A stretch of DNA of 64,000 nt from Palsa-1392 sp036493915 (GTDB lineage: Bacteria > Verrucomicrobiota > Verrucomicrobiia > Chthoniobacterales > UBA10450). A program made the position numbers and the translations under genes. The notes beneath the pieces were generated by a model. The model saw only the letters and a program-made list of their open reading frames with translations, did no database searches and was not told the DNA's origin. Each line of letters begins with the position of its first letter. Within the stretch, counting starts at the first letter, position 1. Of the stretch, positions 49,417 to 58,761 are shown piece by piece. The stretch lies in contig DASXPA010000247.1 in assembly GCA_036493915.1 (NCBI GenBank), forward strand, positions 14,156 through 78,155, read 5' to 3'.

Positions 49417-50246
49417 AGATTGTTTCGACCCTCGCCGAACTGCGCGCGCTTCCACGCGCTCCAAAGAAACGCCGAGTCCTGGTACCAACGATGGGGGCTC
49501 TGCATGGGGGGCATGTCTCGCTCGTTAGGCTGGCGCGAGAAAACGCGGGCGCGAATGGCGAAGTAGTTGTCAGCATTTTTGTGAACCCGCTGCAGTTCGA
49601 ACCCGGCGCGGATTTCTCACGTTATCCGCGGCCGGAAGTGGCGGACGAAGAAGTTTGCCGCGCGGAAGGGGTCGATCTCATCTTTCGTCCCGCGCCTAAC
49701 GAAATGTATGCAGGAGATCGTTCGACTTTTGTCGAGGAGACGATGCTCTCGGAGCGGCTTTGCGGCGCTTCGCGACCGGGCCATTTCCGTGGCGTCACCA
49801 CGGTGGTGACGAAATTGTTTCACCTTCTCGCGCCAGATGCGGCGGTCTTTGGGGAGAAGGATTTTCAGCAACTTGCCATCGTTAGGCGCATGGTCCGCGA
49901 TCTCGATTTCCCGATAGAGATTCTTGCCGGTCCGATCGTGCGCGAGCCGGATGGCCTCGCGCTGAGCTCGCGCAATCAGTATCTCAGCGCGGAAGAACGC
50001 GCGCAGGCCCCGGTCATTCGCACGGCGCTGCTCGCGGCGGCGCGCTCTTCGGACATGTCAGCTGAGAAAGTTCTCGCCAGCGCGCGCCGAGAGATCGAGT
50101 CCGCTCCCCTCGCCCGGATCGATTACGCGGAGATCGTCGGCGCCGACGATCTGCAACCGCGCCTAACGATCGCAGCGCGCACGCTTCTCGCCGTTGCCGC
50201 CTTCTTTGGCCGGACCCGCCTGATCGATAATATTCTACTCGGATGA
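49413..50246 (+). CDS. panC: Pantothenate synthetase
   Basis: 277 residues; joins pantoate and beta-alanine with ATP. Family marks: LVPTMGALHGGHVSLVRLAR (nucleotide HxGH), VSIFVNPLQFEPGADFSRYPR, GHFRGVTTVVTKLFHLLAPDAAVFGEKDFQQL and REPDGLALSSRNQYLSAEER (KMSKS-like). ATG 49413 overlaps the methyltransferase stop and its own stop overlaps the nadB ATG, so three genes are chained by ATGA. Four CGTTAGGC words in 280 codons, two encoding V-R (GTT AGG). Confidence 0.95.
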   Translation: MKIVSTLAELRALPRAPKKRRVLVPTMGALHGGHVSLVRLARENAGANGEVVVSIFVNPLQFEPGADFSRYPRPEVADEEVCRAEGVDLIFRPAPNEMYAGDRSTFVEETMLSERLCGASRPGHFRGVTTVVTKLFHLLAPDAAVFGEKDFQQLAIVRRMVRDLDFPIEILAGPIVREPDGLALSSRNQYLSAEERAQAPVIRTALLAAARSSDMSAEKVLASARREIESAPLARIDYAEIVGADDLQPRLTIAARTLLAVAAFFGRTRLIDNILLG

Positions 50247-51841
50247 GAGAGTTCGATTTCGTCGTCATCGGCAGCGGGATCGCCGGCCTGACATTCGCCT
50301 TGAAATCTGCCGAATACGGTCGCGTTGCGATCGTGACGAAACGCAAAGGTGTCGACTCGAACACAGCGTGGGCGCAAGGCGGCGTCGCTTGCGTGACGAG
50401 CGGCGAAGATTCATTCGCCCTCCACATTCGCGACACGCTCGAAGCCGGCGCAGGTCTTTGCGATCCGGAGACGGTCGAGACGGTCGTGAAGGAAGGACCG
50501 AAGCGGGTGCACGAGTTGATGGAGCTGGGTTTGCACTTTGACGAGCGCGAAGTTTCCGGCCATCTCGAACTCGATCTCGGGCGAGAGGGCGGGCATTCGA
50601 AACGTCGCGTTCTGCATGTGCACGATCTGACCGGTTACGAAATCGAGAAGACGCTGCTCCGCGCGGTGCAGCAATCGCCCAACATTGACCTCCTCGAGAA
50701 TCACATGGCCGTCGATCTCATCACCGCGGGAAAGTTGGGCTTCGCGACGGAAGATCATTGTCTCGGCGTTTATGTGCTCGACGAGATCTCGGGCGCAGTC
50801 GAGACGATCCGCACCGATCGGCTCGTGCTCGCGACCGGCGGTTGCGGGAAGGTTTATCTCTACACGACCAATCCCGACATCGCTTCGGGCGATGGCGTGG
50901 CGATGGCTTGGCGGGCGGGCGCGGTGATCGCGAACATGGAGTTCGTACAGTTCCATCCGACCTGTCTTTTTCATCCGCAGGCGAAATCGTTTCTCATCTC
51001 CGAGGCGGTGCGAGGCGAGGGGGGAATCCTGCGCAACAGCAAAGGAGAAGATTTCGTTAGGCAGGTCGATCCACGCGGCTCACTCGCGCCCCGCGATGTC
51101 GTCGCGCGCACGATCGACGCCGAGATGAAACGCTCCGGCGCGCAATGTGTTTATCTCGATATTACGCAGCAGCCGCGGGACTTTTTGCAGGAACGTTTCC
51201 CGCACATTTACGAGACGTGTCTGCGCTACGGAATCGATATGGCGAAGGTGCCAATCCCGGTCGTGCCGGCGGCGCATTATCAATGCGGCGGGATCAAGAC
51301 GAACATCGACGGCGCGACCAGTCTGCCCGGTCTCTACGCGATCGGTGAAGTTGCCTGCACCGGCCTGCACGGCGCGAATCGGCTCGCGAGCAACTCGCTG
51401 CTTGAAGGTCTCGTCTTTGCGCATCGCGCTTGCGCGGCACTGATTCGGAGTCAGCCGCCGGCTCATCCAGCCGGCTCGGTTTCGCTTCCGGAGTGGAAAC
51501 CGGGCGAAGTTCAAAACGTCGATGAGCTGGTGGTCATTTATCACAACTGGGACGAAATCCGCCGCCTGATGTGGGATTACGTTGGCATCGTCCGCACCGA
51601 CAAGCGTCTGCAGCGAGCGAGCGCGCGCCTGCGCAATTTGCTGCGCGAGATTGACGAATTTTACTGGAACTTCCGGATCACGGTCGACCTCCTCGAGCTA
51701 CGCAATCTTGCGACGGTCGCAGCCTTGATCGTGGACTCGGCCCTGAGTCGAAAGGAAAGCCGGGGCTTGCATTTTACGCTCGATTATCCGGAAATGAACG
51801 ATGCGGCGTTCCATTCCGATACGCTGCTCAGCCGGCGTTGA
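50243..51841 (+). CDS. nadB: L-aspartate oxidase
   Basis: 532 residues; oxidises aspartate to iminoaspartate for NAD synthesis. FAD-binding start FVVIGSGIAGLTFALKSAE, TAWAQGGVACVT, ATGGCGKVYLYTTNPDIASGDGVAMAWRAGA, MEFVQFHPTC, EAVRGEGGILRN, and YQCGGIKTNIDGATSLPGLYAIGEVACTGLHGANRLASNSLLE, then the fumarate-reductase-type C-terminal helices. Translationally coupled to panC by ATGA. nadA and nadC are not in the window. Confidence 0.95.
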   Translation: MREFDFVVIGSGIAGLTFALKSAEYGRVAIVTKRKGVDSNTAWAQGGVACVTSGEDSFALHIRDTLEAGAGLCDPETVETVVKEGPKRVHELMELGLHFDEREVSGHLELDLGREGGHSKRRVLHVHDLTGYEIEKTLLRAVQQSPNIDLLENHMAVDLITAGKLGFATEDHCLGVYVLDEISGAVETIRTDRLVLATGGCGKVYLYTTNPDIASGDGVAMAWRAGAVIANMEFVQFHPTCLFHPQAKSFLISEAVRGEGGILRNSKGEDFVRQVDPRGSLAPRDVVARTIDAEMKRSGAQCVYLDITQQPRDFLQERFPHIYETCLRYGIDMAKVPIPVVPAAHYQCGGIKTNIDGATSLPGLYAIGEVACTGLHGANRLASNSLLEGLVFAHRACAALIRSQPPAHPAGSVSLPEWKPGEVQNVDELVVIYHNWDEIRRLMWDYVGIVRTDKRLQRASARLRNLLREIDEFYWNFRITVDLLELRNLATVAALIVDSALSRKESRGLHFTLDYPEMNDAAFHSDTLLSRR

Positions 51842-51929
51842 GGTCGCCTTGGAATGGTTCGTGCTAGGGCTGGATATAACGAAACGGGGCTTGCCTGAGC
51901 GAGTGATTCGGATACAACGAAAAGTGCAA

Positions 51930-52775
51930 ATGCTGAAGACACGGACGAAATTTCTCCTCACGACAGTGGTTCTAGCCGTCGCTATCGTCCCACTCCTCCG
52001 CGCGCAGTCGCCCTACGAAAGCAGCGCAGATTTCGCCAAATATGCGATGAAGCTGCGGGCGCAGGCGCTCCTCAAAGTCGAGCCGCAGGTCTTTGTCCCG
52101 ACGACCTCGCGCTTCTCCTTATCCCGTTACCCGTGGAAAACGGATATCGTCACGACCATTTTTTGGATCGGTGAAAATGCCACCGTCAACAATCCGGTGC
52201 CCAACCATAAGAGTTCCTGGGATCCGGATTGGACGCGCAACTACGGCGGCTTCGACAATCCCGATCCTTCGCGCCGGCACAACTACATCCCGGTTTCGTT
52301 TGTGCCGCGACAGAATCCATTTTACTGCGCGCTGCCGTATAACGACGTCAGCCACGGACAATTCAAACCGGAAGCGCCGATCGTCGTCCCATGGTTTCGG
52401 CAGGCGGTCGTGCAACAGGGACACTCGGTCTGCAAAGATCGCTGGATCGCGATCCGCCATGGCAATCGCGTCTGCTACGCGCAGTGGGAAGATTGCGGAC
52501 CGTTTCGAACTGATCATTGGCAATATGTTTTCCGCAACGAGCGCCCGCGGCCGAATCTTAACCACGGCGCCGGGCTCGATGTTTCGCCGGCGGTCCGGGA
52601 TTATCTTGGGCTCGGAAACATGTCACTTAACGATTGGCAATTCGTCGAAGTGCGCGACGTACCGCCGGGACCGTGGCGCAATTACGGCGACAACAACAAT
52701 TTCGTGATCGCCCGACGCATGACGGAAGAGCGACTGGCGGAACAGTATTCGACGAAGTCGAAGGCGAAAAAGTAG
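51930..52775 (+). CDS. Exported protein, possible double-psi beta-barrel (RlpA-like)
   Basis: 281 residues with a signal peptide (MLKTRTKFLLTTVVLAVAIVPLLRA). The central part is rich in Asn, Pro, Trp and Arg (SSWDPDWTRNYGGFDNPDPSRRHNY). The C-terminal half carries RVCYAQWEDCGPF, HGAGLDVSPAVRDYLGL and WQFVEVRDVP, an order reminiscent of RlpA/3D-type barrels, where a conserved Asp acts on glycan. Four Cys may form disulfides. ATG 51930 starts the signal peptide. The function is not established; cell-wall or surface role is inferred. Confidence 0.65.
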   Translation: MLKTRTKFLLTTVVLAVAIVPLLRAQSPYESSADFAKYAMKLRAQALLKVEPQVFVPTTSRFSLSRYPWKTDIVTTIFWIGENATVNNPVPNHKSSWDPDWTRNYGGFDNPDPSRRHNYIPVSFVPRQNPFYCALPYNDVSHGQFKPEAPIVVPWFRQAVVQQGHSVCKDRWIAIRHGNRVCYAQWEDCGPFRTDHWQYVFRNERPRPNLNHGAGLDVSPAVRDYLGLGNMSLNDWQFVEVRDVPPGPWRNYGDNNNFVIARRMTEERLAEQYSTKSKAKK

Positions 52776-53033
52776 CGCCGACGACCTCGTCTAACGACTG
52801 GGCGTTCTTGCACAGCCAGAAGGAGTCGACGCAGGAAAGCTCTGAAGAGGACGGGATATCATCCCATCGTCCGCGCAGATTGCGCCGTACCCGTACGACG
52901 GAGCGGCAAGGAGCTTACTTTCAGGGATTTCGCTGGTCCCGGCCAATGTCTTCCGCGGGACTCTGACCTTCTTCTCCAATAGTGTCTTTGCGCGAACGAC
53001 GGAGTAGCAGTCGGTCCTCCGCGGAACCCCCTT
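52776..53033. other. Intergenic region with possible degraded family C element
   Basis: 258 bases with no gene visible. GAGGACGGGATATCATCCCA with a following CGTC near 52848-52875 folds as a hairpin and resembles the left part of the element at 63375 (GACGGGATGTTATCCTGTC). The matching internal palindrome is not evident, so only a decayed copy is proposed. Confidence 0.4.
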
Positions 53034-54761
53034 TCACTGGTGGCGCACTAACTCCGCCGTCAGTTGCGCGAAGGTTTTTTCGATCTCACGGACGCGGGCG
53101 AGGAGTGGATCGTAGCGCTTGCGTTCGGCGTTGCAAAAAGCCCGCAGGGGCTGAAAGAGCGCGCCGATTTCCGCATAGAAAAGATCGATCGCATGCTGCA
53201 GTTGCTGTTCAATCGCCGCGACTAATTCCTCGCGTTTTGCTTCCATCTGGCGGTGATATTCCGCGAGAATTTTTCGTCGACGCGCGAAGGCGACGAACGT
53301 TCCCGCGATAAAGGCCGAGGCAGCAACGATGCCGGTGACGTCGGCAACGGCGGCGCTGCTCATGGCGGCGATGACCGCGACCAGTCCGCCGGCCGCGGCC
53401 ACGCCCGCAGGGACGCGGAGCCAGTTCGCAGTTTCACGAAACATCCGCTCGAGCTGCGCTTCCATCCCGCGGCCCGCGATCCGCTCGACGAGCGTGAGCT
53501 GGATCGATTGCAATAGCTCGCGACGTTGCCGCGCAAAATCGGGGATCGTTTGGCTAACCTGCGCACGGGCGTCGCCTTCGAACTGCCTCTCCATCGTGTC
53601 CTGCAACTGCGGCCACAGACTGCGCAGATCGGTCTCGAGCAACTGGAGCGCGTTCTCGACTTGCGGTTGAATCAGGCTGCGCATTTTCTCTTCGAGATCG
53701 GATTGAAATTTTTCCTGCCATTGCGACTTGCCGAAAACGAGCCGCCAGGTTCGCCAGAAGGAGAGATTGTGCTCGAGCAACTCCTGACCTTCCGCTTCGC
53801 AACGCCGGCAGGCCTGCTCGATCCCCCGGAGAAACCCGCCAACCTGCCGCAAGGTTTGTTCTTTGCGCGAGGTGAGGATGTTTTCGAGACGGCAGAGCTG
53901 TTCCTCGTCGCGCACGATCGTGGCGAGAATGTTGCGCACGCGGAGCGAGCTGTCGGTTAAAACCACGGTCGCGGTCTGGCAGGTGGAGACAAGCTTGCGC
54001 AGCCCATGCTTCGATTGGTCAACCATCAGGTTGATGTGCTGCTCGATCGGGCCAAAACCGCTCTCTTCCCATAGCCCCGCCTTGTCGACGCCGCTGGTGC
54101 GCGCGAGTAACGCCTTGCGCGCGGAGACCGCAAAAATCGGCGGGGCGAAGCCGAGCCGTTCGTTCGCAGTATCGTGCAGATGTTTCTCGATCGCCGCGAT
54201 CTCGTGAGGCTCGCGCAGGTCGGATTGTTGGAGGACGAAGAGAATATTCTTGAGCCACCTTTGATTGACAAACTTGAGCAGGTCCCACGCGGACGCGCCC
54301 CAGGGGTTGACGACCGAAAAGACAAAGAGGACGAGATCGGCGCGGGGGATGAAATTCTCCGTGATCTCCTGATGCTTCTCGACCATCGTGTTCGTTCCCG
54401 GGGTGTCGACGATGTTGAAGTTTTCCAGGAACTCGATCGGCTCGTAGCGCTCCGTCACCTGCTCGGAAACGTCGATCGTCTCGGCGCGGCTGCCGTGTTT
54501 AAAAATATAAACGCGATCAGTCGCGGGAAGGACGTCGACCTTGCAAAACTCCTGGCCGAAGAGCGCGTTGAGGAGCGAAGACTTGCCCGCCTTTACTTCG
54601 CCGACGACGACAAACAGGAGCGGCTCGCGCACGTCCTTGAGCAAGTTCTGGATCGTGTCGAGCATGATCGACTCGCGCTGCATGTCGGCGGTCAACTTGA
54701 GGAGCGCAGCGAGAGCCGCTTCCGTGCGGTTGCGCAACTGCAGATAGAAGTCGGCGAGCAT
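53034..54761 (-). CDS. Bacterial dynamin-like GTPase
   Basis: 575 residues. GTPase domain at the N-terminus: P-loop GEVKAGKSS at residues 54-62, LPATDRVYIF (switch 1 Thr), IVDTPGT with Asp119, and a G4-type LQQSD. A long helical stalk follows with coiled coils, and a hydrophobic hairpin at about 465-515 (VPAGVAAAGGLVAVIAAM, VTGIVAASAFIAGTFVAFA) that would insert in the membrane. Such proteins remodel or protect membranes. It follows the polysaccharide deacetylase gene by eight bases, so the two share a transcript. No second dynamin gene is adjacent. Confidence 0.87.
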   Translation of the reverse strand: MLADFYLQLRNRTEAALAALLKLTADMQRESIMLDTIQNLLKDVREPLLFVVVGEVKAGKSSLLNALFGQEFCKVDVLPATDRVYIFKHGSRAETIDVSEQVTERYEPIEFLENFNIVDTPGTNTMVEKHQEITENFIPRADLVLFVFSVVNPWGASAWDLLKFVNQRWLKNILFVLQQSDLREPHEIAAIEKHLHDTANERLGFAPPIFAVSARKALLARTSGVDKAGLWEESGFGPIEQHINLMVDQSKHGLRKLVSTCQTATVVLTDSSLRVRNILATIVRDEEQLCRLENILTSRKEQTLRQVGGFLRGIEQACRRCEAEGQELLEHNLSFWRTWRLVFGKSQWQEKFQSDLEEKMRSLIQPQVENALQLLETDLRSLWPQLQDTMERQFEGDARAQVSQTIPDFARQRRELLQSIQLTLVERIAGRGMEAQLERMFRETANWLRVPAGVAAAGGLVAVIAAMSSAAVADVTGIVAASAFIAGTFVAFARRRKILAEYHRQMEAKREELVAAIEQQLQHAIDLFYAEIGALFQPLRAFCNAERKRYDPLLARVREIEKTFAQLTAELVRHQ

Positions 54762-54769
54762 GCCGGCGC

Positions 54770-55672
54770 CTACGGTTTCGCGGGGCTGACTGAGGGCGAA
54801 GGAGTCGGGAAGGCGAAACCCGTGGGGCGGGGTGACGCCGTCGATGAGGGACTGGCGCTCGACGAAATGACGGGAGCCGAGCCGGCCGCTCCCGTTTCTT
54901 TCGGTGCCATTGGTTTTCCCATTGCGATCAGCTGCGAAACCGTGACGAATTTGAAGCCTTTGGCTTGCAGTTTATCGAAGACCTCCGGCATGGCCTTGAT
55001 CGTTCCGGGATGAATGTCGTGCGACAAAATAATCGAACCCGGGCGCGTTTCCCTCACGATGCGGCTGGCGACGACGGACGATCCTGGCCGCTTCCAATCG
55101 AGCGGATCGACGTCCCATAAAATTGCCGTGTACCCGAATTCGCTGTGGATCCACTTCTTTTCCCGCGCGGTAATGGAACCGTACGGGGGTCGCATCAGGG
55201 TGGGCGACTTTCCGATCGCGGCGCGGATGACATCGTCGGTTTTTTGCAGCTCGCGGCGCACCGCAGCGTCAGACATTTTTCCGAAGGCGGGATGCGACCA
55301 GCTATGATTGCCGATTTCGTGGCCTTCGCGGACCGCGCGCTGCAGAATTTCCGGATGGCGCGCGGCATTTTCGCCGATGACGAAGAAGGTCGCGTGAATG
55401 TGGTGCGCGGCGAGGATGTCGAGGAGTTCGGGAGTGAGTTTCGTGCTCGGGCCGTCATCGAAAGTCTGCGCGATATACGGGCCGTCCACATGCACCGCAC
55501 TGTAGCTTAGCGCCGGGGTCGAAGAGGGCTTCGGCGCGTCCAGAGCAGGTGGACTTTTCTCCGGTGCGGCGGCCGGCGACGGGCTTTGCGCGTCGAGCGA
55601 ACAACCGAACAGAGCGCAAAGTGAAGCGGTGAGAGCCAGGAAGTGGCGAGAGACGAAGAGCTGCGATTTCAC
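54770..55672 (-). CDS. Polysaccharide deacetylase (NodB domain) lipoprotein
   Basis: 300 residues. A lipobox LFGC near residue 24 ends the signal peptide; a Pro/Ser/Ala-rich linker follows. The NodB domain spans about 62-255: IAQTFDDGPSTKLTPELLDIL (motif 1 catalytic Asp and metal Asp), GHEIGNHSWSHPAFGKM (metal His pair), MRPPYGSI (motif 3), ILWDVDPLDW and ILSHDIHPGTI. The tail is again Ser/Pro-rich. It would deacetylate peptidoglycan or another N-acetylated glycan in the envelope. Cotranscribed with the dynamin-like gene. Confidence 0.9.
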   Translation of the reverse strand: MKSQLFVSRHFLALTASLCALFGCSLDAQSPSPAAAPEKSPPALDAPKPSSTPALSYSAVHVDGPYIAQTFDDGPSTKLTPELLDILAAHHIHATFFVIGENAARHPEILQRAVREGHEIGNHSWSHPAFGKMSDAAVRRELQKTDDVIRAAIGKSPTLMRPPYGSITAREKKWIHSEFGYTAILWDVDPLDWKRPGSSVVASRIVRETRPGSIILSHDIHPGTIKAMPEVFDKLQAKGFKFVTVSQLIAMGKPMAPKETGAAGSAPVISSSASPSSTASPRPTGFAFPTPSPSVSPAKP

Positions 55673-55907
55673 AGGCGAAAGATTGCGCTGTACCTAGCAG
55701 AGCGGCCCGGCAACGCAAGAGACGCCCCCGGAGAAGCGGCGCTCTTGGGCAGTTCCGAGGCGATATTTCAGAGGCGACGATTAGGTCCTGTTTTGGCAAT
55801 TATCCTGCTCCTCTAGGTCGATACCGGTGCGCCAATCTCCGCTTCTTGGCGGGCCGGCCTTTTGACCTCCAAACGGACGGTAAGCGGCTGGGGGTTTCCA
55901 TAAATCG

Positions 55908-57809
55908 ATGAAGATTCTCCTGGTTGAAGATCATGCCGAGACGCGACGGAACCTTTTCCGGTTGATCGAACAACGCGGCCACGAAGTGACGGCTTGCTCC
56001 GACGTCGCAACCGCCAAGGCTGAATTGGCGCGAACCTGGTTCCCTCTTCTTATCGTCGACTGGATGTTGCCCGGCGAAAGCGGGCTCGATCTTTGTCGCG
56101 AACTGCGCACGGAACCGGACGGCGACGAAATGTTCATTCTCCTCATCTCCGGGCGGACCGATCCGGAGGACCTGCGCGAAGCGCTCGCCGCGGGAGCGAA
56201 CGACTACCTGACGAAACCCTTCCACACCCAACGCCTCGACGTCCGTCTCTCGGTGGCAGAACGCCAGGTCGGCCAATTGCACGAGCGCCATCTCGCGCGG
56301 GTCGCTCTGCAGCAGGCCGCTCAGCGGATGACCGATATTCTCGAGAAAACAAGCGACAGCTTCTACGCGCTCGATTGGAATTGGAATTTCACCTACGTCA
56401 ATGCCGAGGCGGAAAAGTCCTTCGGCATCGAGCGCGCCAAGCTCCTCGGGCAAAACTTTTGGGAAAAATTTCCCCACGTCGCCGACTCGGTCTTCGCTCG
56501 GAATTACCGGCGAGTCATGGCCGAGCAAACGGCAATGGAATTTGAAGCCCTCGCCGAGGATGGTGTCGTCTGGCTTGAAGCTCACGCCTACCCGAACGGC
56601 AACGGCATGTCGGTTTTCTTCCGCGACATCACGGAGCGGCGGCGGATCGAGGCCGAACGCCTCACGAAAAGCAAACTGGAGTCGTTAGGCACACTTGCCG
56701 GCGGCATTGCCCACGACTTGAATAACATTCTCACGGTCATTTCCGGAAACATCGGGCTCGCGCAATTGGAGGCGCCCGCCGATCAGGGTCCGCTCCTCAC
56801 CTTTCTCGGCAAAGCCAGCCAGGCCGCGCAGCACGCCGCCCGGCTCTCCGGGCAACTCCTCACTTTTTCAAAAGGCGGAGCGCCCATGAAAAAGATCGCC
56901 TCGTTAGGCGAGCTTGTGCAGCGGGCGGCGGAGTTCTCTTTGCATGGCTCGAACCTGCGCGCTTCGATCGAGATTGAGGATCACCTGGCAAAGGCCGAGG
57001 TCGATGCCGCCCAAGTCGAGCAGGTGATCAACGCGCTCATGATCAATGCCCGCGAAGCGATGCCCACCGGTGGGATGGTTTCGGTCGCGGCGGAAAATTT
57101 TCAAGTCGCGGGAACGAGCAGTCTGCCGCTGGCGCCCGGACGCTATCTCAAGATTTCGATCGCGGACCAGGGGCCTGGGGTCTCGCCGGAACTTGCGGCG
57201 AAAATTTTCGATCCCTATTTCACGACGAAGGCAACCGGGAGTGGGCTCGGCCTCGCGATCTGTTATTCGATCGTGAAAAAGCACAATGGCTTTCTCCACC
57301 TCGAGAAGAATTCACCGGCAGGCGCGACCTTCACCTTTTATTTACCCGCAACCCGCACGCCGGTGTCGCACAATCCGCTTTTGCCTAACGACGAAAAACA
57401 GCGCGCGGCCACAAAGCGCATTCTCGTGATGGACGACGAGGCGACGATTCGCGATCTGACTGCGCAACTCCTTGCGACGATGGATTATGAAGTGACTGCT
57501 GTCCCGGACGGGGCAGAGGCCATTCGCGTCTACGAGCGGGCGATGCGTCAGGGCGATACTTTCCGCGCCGTCTTTCTCGACGCCACGGTGCGCGGCGGGC
57601 TCGGTGGAGTGGAAACGATCGCGCGACTGCGTGAGCTCGATCCGCAAGTAAATGCGATCATCTGCAGCGGCTATTCCGACGCTGCGGCGATGGCGGAATT
57701 TCTGACTTTCGGATTTCGGAGCGCGCTGCCGAAGCCGTTCACGCGCCAACAGCTTGCAGATGCACTGGAGGAGTTGGACGCGTCGCGGGAAGAAACGGCT
57801 CTTCGTTAG
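55908..57809 (+). CDS. Hybrid histidine kinase: REC-PAS-HisKA-HATPase-REC
   Basis: 633 residues, cytoplasmic (no membrane helices). Order: receiver 1 with phospho-acceptor Asp51 (LLIVDWMLPGESG), PAS domain about 143-245, dimerisation helix with His269 in GGIAHDLNN, ATPase domain with N-box Asn380 (MINAREAM), IADQGPGVSPE and GSGLGLAI, then receiver 2 with Asp558 (AVFLDATVRGG). The output may be phosphotransfer to another regulator; the RsbU-type phosphatase at 58834 is a nearby candidate partner. The TAG stop lies inside a CGTTAGGC word at 57804. Confidence 0.93.
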   Translation: MKILLVEDHAETRRNLFRLIEQRGHEVTACSDVATAKAELARTWFPLLIVDWMLPGESGLDLCRELRTEPDGDEMFILLISGRTDPEDLREALAAGANDYLTKPFHTQRLDVRLSVAERQVGQLHERHLARVALQQAAQRMTDILEKTSDSFYALDWNWNFTYVNAEAEKSFGIERAKLLGQNFWEKFPHVADSVFARNYRRVMAEQTAMEFEALAEDGVVWLEAHAYPNGNGMSVFFRDITERRRIEAERLTKSKLESLGTLAGGIAHDLNNILTVISGNIGLAQLEAPADQGPLLTFLGKASQAAQHAARLSGQLLTFSKGGAPMKKIASLGELVQRAAEFSLHGSNLRASIEIEDHLAKAEVDAAQVEQVINALMINAREAMPTGGMVSVAAENFQVAGTSSLPLAPGRYLKISIADQGPGVSPELAAKIFDPYFTTKATGSGLGLAICYSIVKKHNGFLHLEKNSPAGATFTFYLPATRTPVSHNPLLPNDEKQRAATKRILVMDDEATIRDLTAQLLATMDYEVTAVPDGAEAIRVYERAMRQGDTFRAVFLDATVRGGLGGVETIARLRELDPQVNAIICSGYSDAAAMAEFLTFGFRSALPKPFTRQQLADALEELDASREETALR

Positions 57810-57813
57810 GCAA

Positions 57814-58260
57814 TCAGCCGCGCGGCAGCTTCTTCAACTCCTTGACGAAGGCGCTGGCACCGCCCGGTTGGTAGCCGAGTTCGCCGACTTGTTGCCCCTC
57901 GCCATTCAGGACGACGATGGTGGGAAAGCCTTCGATGTTGTATTTCTGCGCAAGCTCTTCGTTTTGCTTGCGCACTTCGGTGGTGAGCGCTGTCGCGCGC
58001 GGGAAATCCACCTTCATGAGGACGAGGTTGTTCTTGGCGTAGTCCTGAAATTCCGGCTGGGTGAAGACTTCGGCGTCCAGCCGCTTGCACCAAATGCACC
58101 AGTCGGAGCCGGTGAAATTGAGCAGGAGTAGTTTGTGATTCGCTTTGGCTTCGGCCTGCGCCTTTTGAAAATCGGAGAGCCAGGTCGGTTCTGCCTGGAC
58201 GGAGAGAAAGGCGAGGCTGGAAAGAGCCGCGATAAGGCTAGCGAGACGAAGAGTTTTCAC
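57814..58260 (-). CDS. Exported thioredoxin-like protein (WCIWC)
   Basis: 148 residues with a signal peptide (LASLIAALSSLAFLSVQA) and a thioredoxin fold: LLLLNFTGSDWCIWCKRLDAEVF carries the redox pair in a WCxWC form typical of thioredoxin_7/DUF255-like periplasmic proteins, and EGFPTIVVLNGEGQ is the cis-Pro loop. The GTG start at 58260 is supported by AGAGG six bases upstream; the longer frame reaching 58431 has no good start and no conservation. Probably reduces periplasmic disulfides. Confidence 0.83.
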   Translation of the reverse strand: MKTLRLASLIAALSSLAFLSVQAEPTWLSDFQKAQAEAKANHKLLLLNFTGSDWCIWCKRLDAEVFTQPEFQDYAKNNLVLMKVDFPRATALTTEVRKQNEELAQKYNIEGFPTIVVLNGEGQQVGELGYQPGGASAFVKELKKLPRG

Positions 58261-58467
58261 CCGCAACCTCTCGCCGATTTCGTTCGATCCCGCAACCGAC
58301 CGCCGGACTGAGGTTGGGATGTGCGCTGTCCTCAACGCGCCGCGTCCGCTGACACAGCCGACACTATAACTGGCTTCCTTGCGCCCGCGGGCAGATGCCT
58401 CCCGCGGGCAACAAAAAATTTTGCCCTCCAAGTCAAGCCATCAGGCTCGCAGGAGTTCGTTAGGCGG

Positions 58468-58761
58468 TCAGGTGCTCTTGAGGTGACCGGAAACGAGCTT
58501 GGTCATCTCGAACATGCTTACCTGGCTCTTGCCATTGAAGACGGGTTTCATCGCGGCGTCCGCGTTGATCTGGGTCCGTTTCTTTTTGTCCTGAAGGCCA
58601 TTTTTCTTGATGTAATCCCAGAGCTTCTTCGTGAGCTCCGAGCGCGGGAGGGGCTTCGAGCCGACAATCGCGGCAAGCTTTTCATCCGGCTGCACGGGCT
58701 TCATGAAAGCAGCGTTAGGCTTACGTTTTGAGGGTGCTTTTTTCGCAGTGGTTTTGGGCAT
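58468..58761 (-). CDS. SWIB/MDM2 domain protein
   Basis: 97 residues with a basic N-terminus (PKTTAKKAPSKRKPNAA) and a SWIB domain: LAAIVGSKPLPRSELTKKLWDYIKKNGLQDKKKRTQINADA, then FEMTKLVSGHL. SWIB domains are mostly eukaryotic chromatin components; in bacteria they occur in Chlamydiae and Verrucomicrobia, where a role in DNA compaction is suspected. The Lys-rich tail would suit DNA binding. It lies between the RsbU-type phosphatase and thioredoxin-like genes on the same strand. Confidence 0.9.
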   Translation of the reverse strand: MPKTTAKKAPSKRKPNAAFMKPVQPDEKLAAIVGSKPLPRSELTKKLWDYIKKNGLQDKKKRTQINADAAMKPVFNGKSQVSMFEMTKLVSGHLKST

